NCBI GenBank assembly: GCA_003993805.1
Contig: RSEF01000020.1
Span: 11,181,965-11,245,964 of the forward strand
Source of the DNA: Himantopus leucocephalus
Lineage: Eukaryota; Chordata; Aves; Charadriiformes; Recurvirostridae
Length of the DNA stretch: 64,000 bases
Reading direction: 5' to 3'
Below are positions 13,501 to 22,501 of the stretch, one piece after another (the first letter of the stretch is position 1; the number at the start of each line of letters is the position of its first letter). The position numbers were made by a program, and so were the translations under genes. The notes beneath the pieces were generated by a model. The model did no database searches, was not told the DNA's origin, and was given only the letters and a program-made list of their open reading frames with translations.

Positions 13501-16500
13501 CAAGGAACATGCAAGTCACGTACAGAGATGCTTCCTCAGATTGCAGTGTGCTGAAAGCAAGTTACGGCGCTCTCCCATTGCTTGCAAACGCAGTTAAAGT
13601 GAACAGGATGGAATACTAACATGTAATAGATGTTTCCTGCCAAGTTGTGGCAGGCATGTTTATAAAGCTTTCCATTTAAGAGTACTAAGCTCTCGAGTAC
13701 TAGGTACCTCTCAGAAGACTCACACTCCAGCATTAACATTTCAGAATGGGCTAGGATGTTCACTTAAACTATTTACAGCAAGTGCTGACTGACCGCTAGT
13801 AATGGAAGGACTTGGCTATGTCTGATAACATGGATACTATTGGACTTATCCCTGGGACACATCCCTGACACATACATTTGCTTTATATGGCGCTGCTGGA
13901 AGGAAATAAACTGTCATTCAAAAACCTAGAGCACTGAAACACAGTACAAATATACTTGAGTTACTTTCTAGCCATCAAGACTGTTGTCAAGCTAAAAAGC
14001 TGAATAGCAAATCAGTTCCATCAGGAGTCCAAAAGGTCAAGTGACTCTGACCAGGGATGACTGAGCCTTTACAAGGTGGGGGGTTTTGTTGTTGTTTTGG
14101 GGATTTTTTTGGTTGGTTGGTTTTTTGGTTTGTTGTGGTGGGGGTTTTTTTTGTTGGATTTTTTTTTTTTTTTGCGCTTCGGCTCTCTGTTTCGTGAGCC
14201 AATCCTGAAAAACGGTACAGCTGCATTTGCCAGTTATTATCCTAAAGTAATAACCCAACCTGATCAAACTCACTTTTACTGGGGACAGCTCCGGTGTCTA
14301 CCTTTGTTACAGTTACCTCACATCCTAAATAAACTCATCGTGAGTAGTTGACAGTTGCCAGTACTTAACAGTCAAGAAACTGCAAGAATAAGCGCTGTTA
14401 ATACAGCTACTGTAATTTCTACCACTGCTACTAGTAATCCATAAAGAAGCTAGTTAACTAGCAAAGTTGTCCGTTTAAGTTCTAGGTAAAAATAATGCTT
14501 ATTAACTAACTGTGATTTAATTTGACTAGTCATTTTCTTGAAAGCTTTTGTCACCTTCCCTCAGAACCATGCATGCTGCAGGGATCAAAACTCCAACCTG
14601 CCAAATTAAAATTTAGATTTCAAAATAGAGTTCTTGACATAGCTTCTAACACTATCAGATTTGAGAAGTAAAACCTTACAGAATAATAAGAGATCAGTTA
14701 TCACCCATAACATTGCTTGAAACGCTGGTTTTGAACGCCTAAACCCACATCCTACTCACATTAATAACCTTAACCCTGAAGCTAACAGAATGTGTTATCA
14801 GTTGTATATTTTACCAGAATCAGGGCCTTACCTGCACTACGAACACGATCACGCACCTCACTTGGATTCTCCTGTTGCCAGTTGCACTGTCTGCAAATAC
14901 TGCAGTTGAGTGTTTAAAACTCAGCCATAGAAATGCTACTAGAAACAGCTGCTGGCTTCCCCCCGCCTTGTTTTCTTTTGAAATGGCACTCCCTTTCAGT
15001 GAATCTAAACCCAGTCTTTTGTTTTATAAGCTCTTCTTAGGTAATCATCCTTAACATTGTACTTTAACCACAATAACAATGAAAAATAAAGACATATTTA
15101 CAGCACCCTTATCTTGATAGAAACCTGCATAGAAACAAAAGTTCTAACAGATATTCCTAAAACCAGATCACATTGTGACTTTCAGGGCCAGGGTTGAAAA
15201 GCAACCCAAACTCTAGCCAGAACTATCACCACATATATTGATTCTACTTACCCGCTCCTGTCCAGCTGTATCCCAAATTAGGAATTTATGCAGCTCATTT
15301 TGGTACTGTACAGTCTTGGTCATAAATGAGGCTCTGGAAAAAAAATTACAGCTTATGCTTTTCAAAATCTAAATACATTCTTAGAACATTACTACCATGA
15401 ACTTTTGTAAAAGGTTTACACTCTGATAAAGGTGCTTCCCCCTGCCCCAAACTGATGAAGATTTTCATATGTAAAAGCTGAAATTAATGAGGCAAAGGGC
15501 CTTAGAGAATGAAGTTTCCTTTCAGAGGATGAAATGCACCTAACAAAACAGAAGGAACATGAATGCAAATTATAAGTTTTTATTGTTCATAAGCTTCTGA
15601 TTAAAATAAAGGATGTACAACCAAAAAGAAAATAAATCAGAGTGATCAGCCTTTTTAACAACATTCTTCCAAAGTGGAGGAATCATCACAGCAGATCACT
15701 TAAGTATATACGGGAAATTTCCAGAGGGAAAGAGATCAAATCCTTTCCCTTTGCATGAGCTTTTTCTATCTCTGTACTAACGTTCAGATAAATGATGGTA
15801 AGTCCATACTTGGGAATAAAATATGGGAGATTCATATCACTATTGGTAGGTGTTAAGAGGACAGAGAAATCAATAGAGTAACTTGCTTGTTGCCTGCACT
15901 CCATACAGCTCCCAAATCCTGTCTGTCATTATATATATACGTCAGTCTGCAGAAGCTGTTGCACTTCCAGAAGAGAAACAACAAAATCTGTTCCTATGCT
16001 CCAGCCGTCCCCCCAACTTCTAGATGTTTTACAGTAAGATACTGCAAAATGTTCTAAAGTACTTCTATGCTTTACTTGATCTACTTTACAGGAATCAATG
16101 TATTTCCCACAAGAACAGGAATTCAGAGAACTAATCTTTTACAAGACGGAGTTCTTTGCTATATCTATTACCTGTAGGCACTTTTTTTACTAGAAAAGCC
16201 ACACACTGAACTCAAATCCTTGTAGAACAGGAACTATAGATGCCATAATTATTTTAAGCATACAAGATCCCACATTATGATCTTCAACATCTTTTGCTCG
16301 CTTAATTATTGTCACTTGAAAATACTGCAGACTTCCAAACTGTCAGTTTTGGACAGGATGAAGGATAGGATCCTGGAGGTGGACCGTATGAAGCTTCTTA
16401 CAGGACACAAAGCTTTCAGTAGATTCAAAGTCAGGGAACAAGAGTCTTTCAGCATGATCAACACCATTAAATACCAGAATCCAAGACTCTGAACTTCAGT

Positions 16501-17172
16501 TTATCTCAGATCTTAAGTACTACCAGGGCATAGATTTTTAATGATGTCTATAACACTTTTGTAGTTAATATAACTGGAGTCTTTGGACATGTTTCAATGT
16601 TACAGGAGGACAAAACAGCTATCTACATTTAAAATAAAGAAAGGGAGCAATTACACAATGCTTTTCACTGTTAAGAGGTAACATTCTCCCCATTCCTTAA
16701 GCTCAGATGGTTTCCCAAATAAATAGTAAGTCAATCTCCAAAGTTAATTACTCTTCTAAGAATCCAAATATAAGGTTGCAGCATCCCTAAAAAGATTCTA
16801 ACTGAAACGCATTTCAACACAATTAATTAGATGATGTATTTTAGCAATGAGTAACGGAAAATAAAGTGAAAGGAGTATCTGTTGTAAAGCACAGCAAAGA
16901 CTTCCACTTCCTTAAGACTGCTGCAAATTAAGCATCAATTCTGAATTCTCTAGCCAATATGGAAACAATTTCCTAAATCATAGATTCTCACTGAAAATTT
17001 ATCTTACTTGGTTCTATAAACCAAAACATTCCTGTTCAGTCAATTTGAGCTGAACAGCTGTGTTGCTCTAATTCACATCACAACTAAACATATCAAATGG
17101 TAGCTGACAATAGAGGTTAAATGCTACTTCAAATTCTTTGACAAGTGGAAATTTTCATTGNAAATTAAAAAA

Positions 17173-17203
<31 letters not shown>

Positions 17204-20200
17204 ACAAACAGCTCAAAGACAAACCACTTCTGGGTCAACAAAAGCCTCCAAACTAGAGGTATCCTCAAGGACTTCTAGTGAGAAAACAGGCATTATCCCT
17301 ACTGAATTTCCTAACTGCTTCTCCCAGCCACTCAAGCGCTGTAACTACCTGAACAAGATGCACCTGAAAGTAGTTTTATACTCAATTCATAATTCCTTTT
17401 TGATGCTATAATGAAAGATTAGATATTCTGGAGTACCTAGAGATATATGCTGGTAAGGCAAAGCAGAGTATGCCCTCAGCATCCTGAGAGGACAAAAGTT
17501 GCAGGATTCCGATAGGGTTTCCACAGCTGCCCATATCTGAACCTGAATGATGTACACTCATGACAACAAAGTATGATTGCTCAGGTAATTCTAAGAGGAA
17601 TGGAAACAGGACAGGAAACATAAGATTTTACCTCATGCATTCAACAGCCCAGGAGTAAACATAGAAAGGTTCTCGGCTTTAGTTTTGTAAGATGCTCAAA
17701 ACTCCTCTCTAACTCTTGCTTTGTTCTTTCCACCTCGTAGTCTCAATTAGAAAATAAAAACAAGGTCTAGAAAAAGTTTCAAAATGAATTTGCTTAAAAT
17801 GTTGGGACTACATCTTATTGGAGCCTCACACAATCCCTGCATTTGGGCATGTTTTGATTAATTTATACTACTATAGCAAACTACCAAGATACGAAGTCCT
17901 CAGACCGATGAACGATTTTGTTAAGACTGCTAAAAGATGCAGATTTTTAGTCTGTCAGTTCAAGAAAGTAAACTAATCCCAGTACTGTCATTAAATCCAT
18001 GAAGAAAAAACTCTATTCTACGCATCAGCCTCATTACCACAATGGCTAGCATCTCCTAACAGCACGTTAAATTACTATATAGTATCTGTTACAGACATTC
18101 CCCTGGGAAGACACACGCGTCTGATCTCTTCGGGTTCCTGCTTTCGAACAGATAGGTGCTACACTGGAGGGAGGGGAAAAAAGGAAAATAAGACATCAAC
18201 CCACATGCCACACAGCCAGAAACCTACCAGATTAAAAGAAAGTGACTTTGGGGGGAAGACAAGATTTGATGAAGTTCATTCCAGTCTTAGCCCTTTCCCA
18301 GGAGGAAAGAAAAAAAAAAACCAAACCTCAAAAACCCCCACACCACCAAACCCCCTCTCCTGAGTTTTCTCCAGATTATAGAAAATTCTACTTTGCCAGG
18401 ATAGAAGACTCGCAGATCACAATCTGTGCTCTGCAGCTTTAGACAGTCTTTAGGCATGCAGAGCCTCTATCCATCAAGCACAGTATTTTAGACTCCTGAA
18501 AGCAAACTTGAGGAGGCTGAAGTTCACAAGTGATTGGAGACATAATGCAAATTCCATGCTCAAACATTTAAGCTGTGTCCTCTAGCTGGGTGGTGACATA
18601 TGTCTAACGATAGAACAGTCTCCCGACCAAATAAACAGGCACCTCTCACATTTGCAAAACTCAAGTCTGTCTTACCATATCTGGGCACCTACCAGTTAAG
18701 CAGACTTTAATCTCTTTTTCCCCCTCCCCCAGGAACTGCATGCACGAACACGATGGCTAACTTTGGGCCACTGTAGCTATCACCCATATTAGCCAACTAT
18801 TTAACAGCCTCTTTTTAAAAGTATCTGGATGACTAGGAGTGAAGACAGATAACTAATTTCTCAAACACCTCAGGTAATACGAAAAACAACTGTATCTTTC
18901 AATAGTGTCCACTTGAAGAAGTTTTGCTTCCAGTTGATATCACTAAGGGCAGTAAGTCTGAACTTTCTAGACAACTTGAGGTTAAATGTTTAAGACAGCC
19001 TGCTCCCCTAGTTAAGCAAACAGCAATATGACTACTATACACACATCACTTTCACGGTCCTCCAAAAAAGGACCTCTCCTGTAGCTAATTTGGCAGTAAC
19101 TAAGAATGTCCAACCCTTGAAGATCTAAGAAAACTACTTAGCAATCTGTCTTAAAGGCTACCTTTGTTAACAGGGAAATTAAAATAAAAGCTTACTTCCT
19201 GCAGAGTATCTTGCAAATCGATACCAGTAATTACACTCAAGAAAAGAGGTGGGGAGCGCAGCAGAGAGGAGAGAGCGAGCTCATGGGAGCCACCTTTTTT
19301 TTTTAGAAGGACAGGATGAGACACAGCTCATCTTTATCAGCAGGATCTTTTCTAGTCAAAGCTGTGGTAGAGCCCGTGTGACACCTGAGACAGGAAGCTG
19401 CACTGACACCTTCCACAGGCTTCTCAGCATCAAGTGAAGTCATGTCCTCCTCTAAGTAAGGAATTACTTCTGGGCAAAGCCGCCCGTAAGACACTTGTAA
19501 AGTAAAAAGGACATCAAGAGAAATAAAAAGATCGAACCACTCCAAGAATTCCTGATGCTCCCCCTTCCTTCTACCCATTTGAAGATTTGAGCTCAATAAT
19601 ATTGCTACTCTGCCCCGATCCCAAGACCGACTGCACTAACAATTTCATCAGTTAGTTACAACTGTGTGTATTGCATATAGATGTATAACAGTAGAAGTAA
19701 TTCACGAAGAGGACCACAACCTGAATTAGTATGTTAACTACCTTCAAAAACCTAGGAGAATTGTTATTGTACTTGACTCTTAAAAAAAAAAATAATCATG
19801 TAACTGCATAATAATTAGACTTTGAAATTTAAGAGTAGTGCATGAGAAAAGCACATTGTTCCTTTAACTGAAGCATCTATAGTGTAATTTATTCATAACC
19901 CAGGACTCCTAGCAGGATTTTGTTAACTTAGATTAACAATACAAAACAGGTCCAGATCTTACACATGAAAATGGAAGCTGCAGGAGTGCAGAATACACTC
20001 CTACATTTCCTGAGGTAGCTCATGAGCTAATTAAGGCTGCAGTCATGTTTATTACCACATTTAGCTGCCACACATGGAGAATCCTCAAGTGATCTATTCT
20101 GGAGGTACAAATATACAGTAATACAATTTGGTTTTATTCTTGAATAAGCCATGTTATTTAGCTTCTTACCCTATTGTTGGGTTGATGTTGGGATCAAAGC

Positions 20201-22096
20201 TATCTTCTACAAATCTCCACACAATACTTGATTTGCCCACACCAGTGTCCTAAAAAAAAGAACAGAAACAGCTGAAAGAAACTTAGTTACTCTAAACAGA
20301 TGATTCTTTTTGTCCTCAAATCTTGCAACACACTGTGTATGAATAACGTGTTCCTGCAGAGAATCTCACAAGTTAGATCCTGAAATACTTCAGGTATTAT
20401 ATTCGTTTAGTAGAAAAATGACAGGTGTCTGATAAGTTACAGTTTTCTAAACAAAATTGTTAAGATGTTCTTATGAAGGACTATAAAAATCTGTATTCGT
20501 GCTTATTACCAGTTATTTAAACTTTTTTCCTTTTTTTTTCCCCCCCAAAGCTATGCACAAATTGCTTTTGAACAGGAGAGAACGGCTGTCTACCACTTTT
20601 AGTAAAATATACAGCAATTGATTATGGTACTCCATCTTTGCAAACCAATGGAGAACATTAAATTATACAAGTGTGACACACACATTTAAATCTCTGACTA
20701 ATGCCGTCCCACCCTGCTTAATGAAAGACTTGAAATTTCTTCTGTGACACACCTGAAACATGTTTCTAATGCAACTCTGTGGAGCTATAAATGGTAAAAG
20801 AGGAAAGGTAACATGAAAATTCTGGATCACGTATGTATTTGCACCACTGACTCCATAGTCAAGAAAAAAAAAGATTCGTAGAAGGCACATTCAGGAGTGA
20901 AATAACTCAACAAACTATTGGCAGTAAAACTGTTCTCAATAGCAGATGGACATTTTAAATGGTCATTTAATTAAGACAGGTGAAGACAAACTTTTTGCTT
21001 TATATACCCAGAGTCATTAAAATTTTAAGGAAAAAAAACCACCTAAGGAACTGCTTCATTGAAAATGAAGTTTTATGCCATTCCTGCGTTTTCTTGACCC
21101 TTCGGAATATTGTAGTAAGTTTGGGTACGATATGCATGCTTGTGTTTATCTTTTTCAAGCTGTTTTCCTCTCAAGGAGAGGCGTATTATCTCAGTTCAGT
21201 ATTTTATAACGTTTGTAGCCTCAATAAGCAGAGCAAGTCTTAAAAAGCGGAACACGGATGCAGTTCGTGGCTCCGGGAGTTCAAGGACCAGTTTTCCTGG
21301 GTGCTTCCCCTCCTCTTCCTACACGACGAAAGGTGTCTCAGGTCAGGTGAAGGCCGACAGTAGCAGCGCTTACCCCAAACGCCTTCACAACACGAAGAGC
21401 ACAGAAACACACCATTTCCCCTCCGAAGGGCAACGCGGCCGCCCAGCAGCAGGGCCGAGCTCCGCGGCCGCGCTGTGCCCCGCAGGACGCGGGTGGAGAC
21501 ACCGCCCGCCCACCCCCCGCCGGCCCCGGGCAGGCCTCGGGCCGGGCCCGCCCGCAGCTCGGCGCCCTCCGGGTATTTTAGCTTCTGCTTCGGGTTGCGT
21601 GAGGTCTTCTTCTTCCACCACCTGCAACACTTCGGGCACTTTCAAAGCCTACATATCCTGGTTTTAAAAAAAAAGTTCAGGCCCCTCCCCCGCGAGTTTG
21701 ATTTCAGGTGCTGCTATTTATTTATTTATTTGTGAACTCGAAGCCCGAAACAGCTTGCGAGGAGGAGGGAGGCGTACGCTGGACGTTCGTGCTGCCTCTC
21801 CGTTCTTTTTTTAAAGGAAAAGACCGGAAAGAGGACCGATATTTACCTCTGGAGAAAGCCCCCCCCGCGGCCGCCCGGTCTCCTCAGGGGCCGGGGCCGC
21901 GGCCCACCCTTCGCCCGGCGAGAGGACCCCGCACTCGGAGCCGCTGCGGCGCTGAGGCTCTCCGCCACCAGAGCGAGCCTTTCCCGCCAGCCCCTCGCAG
22001 GCTCGCTCCCTGCCTCCCTCCCGCCGGGGCCCCGCGGAGAGCCGGCCGCAGAGCACTTACCCCCAGAAGGCAAACTTTCAGCTCCCTCAGAGCCAT
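7411..22096 (-). CDS. RAB22A: RAB22A, Ras-related small GTPase of early endosomes (7 coding exons)
   Basis: Spliced CDS on the minus strand: 22096-22061, 20249-20170, 15333-15252, 11143-11072, 10940-10834, 8967-8858, 7508-7411, totalling 585 nt = 194 codons plus stop, the same length as mammalian RAB22A. All introns are GT-AG and phases join without error. Visible motifs: P-loop GDTGVGKS (residues 12-19), switch I threonine T37, switch II DTAGQE (60-65), NKCD (118-121), ETSAK (146-150) and a C-terminal Cys-Cys (193-194) for double geranylgeranylation. It belongs to the Rab5-like group and acts in early/recycling endosome traffic (family knowledge). RAB31, the nearest paralogue, is excluded by the VMEKDAKDYADSIHAIF block and by the tail KRSCC. 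It is divergently paired with PPP4R1L across a CpG island. The protein appears intact and differs from the human sequence as I remember it at only a few positions. Confidence 0.97.
8858..8967 (-). CDS. RAB22A: RAB22A coding exon 6
   Basis: Completes Arg126 and encodes EVMEKDAKDYADSIHAIFVE then TSAKNAININELFIEI, plus one base of Ser163. It contains the ETSAK motif. Acceptor TTTTTCCAG, donor ATTA|GTAAGT. Confidence 0.97.
8968..10833 (-). other. RAB22A: RAB22A intron 5
   Basis: AT-rich intron with no recognisable gene. Open frames here, such as 10016-10354 plus, have no family resemblance. A CTCF-like motif lies at 10624-10642 and a T13 run near 10546. Confidence 0.8.
10624..10642 (+). promoter_or_regulatory. 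CTCF-like motif in RAB22A intron 5
   Basis: ACACCAACAGAGGGCAGGA matches the CTCF core except at one or two positions. Confidence 0.3.
10834..10940 (-). CDS. RAB22A: RAB22A coding exon 5
   Basis: Residues 91-125 plus two bases of Arg126, ending GNKCDLNDV. It contains the NKCD guanine-specificity motif. The Asn in CDLNDV is Ile in the human protein as remembered. Acceptor CCACATCAG, donor AAG|GTAAAT. Confidence 0.97.
11072..11143 (-). CDS. RAB22A: RAB22A coding exon 4
   Basis: Residues 67-90, FRALAPMYYRGSAAAIIVYD then ITKE, the switch II/interswitch face that contacts effectors. Phase 0 on both sides. Acceptor TTTCTTTCAG, donor GAG|GTAAGA. The following intron is only 131 bp. Confidence 0.97.
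11144..15251 (-). other. RAB22A: RAB22A intron 3
   Basis: 4.1 kb intron without recognisable exons. It holds a short TTA triplet run near 11204-11218 and a GT-rich low-complexity block at 14076-14173. Nothing else was identified. Confidence 0.8.
14076..14173 (+). repeat. G/T-rich low-complexity tract
   Basis: About 100 bp made almost only of G and T, with repeated GGTT units and a terminal T run. It lies inside a RAB22A intron, so the pre-mRNA is A/C-rich here. The reading frames across it are compositional artefacts. Confidence 0.85.
15252..15333 (-). CDS. RAB22A: RAB22A coding exon 3
   Basis: Completes Gly39 and encodes ASFMTKTVQYQNELHKFLIW and DTAGQER to residue 66, including catalytic Gln64. 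Acceptor TTTTTCCAG|AGCC, donor CGG|GTAAGT. Confidence 0.97.
15334..20169 (-). other. RAB22A: RAB22A intron 2
   Basis: 4.8 kb intron with no gene recognised. It contains a poly(A) run near 17177-17200 preceded by one ambiguous base at 17161. Confidence 0.8.
20170..20249 (-). CDS. RAB22A: RAB22A coding exon 2
   Basis: Residues 13-38 plus two bases of Gly39. It carries the rest of the P-loop and switch I (DPNINPTIG). Acceptor TTTTTTTTAG|GAC, donor ATAGG|GTAAGA. Confidence 0.97.
22061..22096 (-). CDS. RAB22A: RAB22A coding exon 1
   Basis: Encodes residues 1-12, MALRELKVCLLG, ending in phase 0 at donor GGG|GTAAGT. The start ATG follows an in-promoter GC-rich leader. Intron 1 (20250-22060) is 1.8 kb and its 5' half lies in the CpG island. 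Confidence 0.96.
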
Positions 22097-22219
22097 GGCC
22101 GGGCAGGCTGCACCTTTAACGAGCGCCTGACACGCAGCTCAGCACGATCATAGCCCTTCCCGAGGCAGGCGCGCAGCCGAGGCCTGCCGGGGCAGCCCCC
22201 CGCCTCCCCCACGCCGTGG

Positions 22220-22264
22220 TTACCAGTGCACCTTCCTCCTCGGGCTCGGCGGACGCGACGCCAT
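22220..22264 (-). CDS. candidate RAB22A uORF, 14 codons
   Basis: ATG at 22264 opens MASRPPSPRRKVHW then TAA, ending 123 bp before the RAB22A start. It exists in the mRNA only if transcription starts upstream of 22264, which the overlapping YY1 element makes plausible. The context (G at +4) allows some initiation. Coding function is not claimed; a role would be translational control. Confidence 0.35.
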   Translation of the reverse strand: MASRPPSPRRKVHW

Positions 22265-22268
22265 CTTG
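22260..22268 (-). promoter_or_regulatory. YY1-type CAAGATGGC element, RAB22A side
   Basis: Minus-strand CCCAAGATGGCGT matches the YY1 core in the RAB22A transcription direction, as is common just downstream of CpG-island transcription starts. Its ATG also opens a 14-codon upstream frame. Confidence 0.7.
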
Positions 22269-22423
22269 GGCGGCCCGCCGGAGTCACCTGACCGCACCCC
22301 CCGCCCGCCGCGGCTGCCTGCGCTCTCGGGAGGCGACGGCGGGAGCTGAGGGGCGATTCGCCCCCGGCAGCGGCGGCTGACTGAACCGGCGGCGTTTGGG
22401 CTGCGCGGGGGCTGACCCGGGGG

Positions 22424-22431
22424 CAGGAAGT
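22424..22431 (+). promoter_or_regulatory. ETS-type site CAGGAAGT
   Basis: A GGAA core with good flanks for ETS/GABP factors, about 65 bp upstream of the PPP4R1L ATG. Such sites are frequent in bidirectional promoters (family knowledge). Motif match only. Confidence 0.4.
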
Positions 22432-22490
22432 ACCGGCGGCTCCTCCCTGCGCCCTCCCGCTCCCCTCCTCCTCCTCGCCCATGTCCATTC

Positions 22491-22499
22491 CAAGATGGC
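22491..22499 (+). promoter_or_regulatory. YY1-type CAAGATGGC element, PPP4R1L side
   Basis: CCAAGATGGCCGG contains the YY1 core in the PPP4R1L transcription direction. The ATG of the motif is the proposed PPP4R1L start codon. Confidence 0.7.
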
Positions 22500-22501
22500 C
22501 G
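22495..22501 (+). CDS. PPP4R1L: PPP4R1L coding exon 1
   Basis: ATG GCC G|GTAAGT. This ATG is preferred over the one at 22481 because it has A at -3 and G at +4 and joins in frame to exon 2; the upstream ATG runs into a stop after splicing. Intron 1 is only 112 bp. Confidence 0.8.

Noticed and set aside
21140..22130. Open frames of 140-175 codons upstream of the RAB22A start
   Set aside because: GC-driven chance frames inside RAB22A intron 1 and its leader; no family resemblance.
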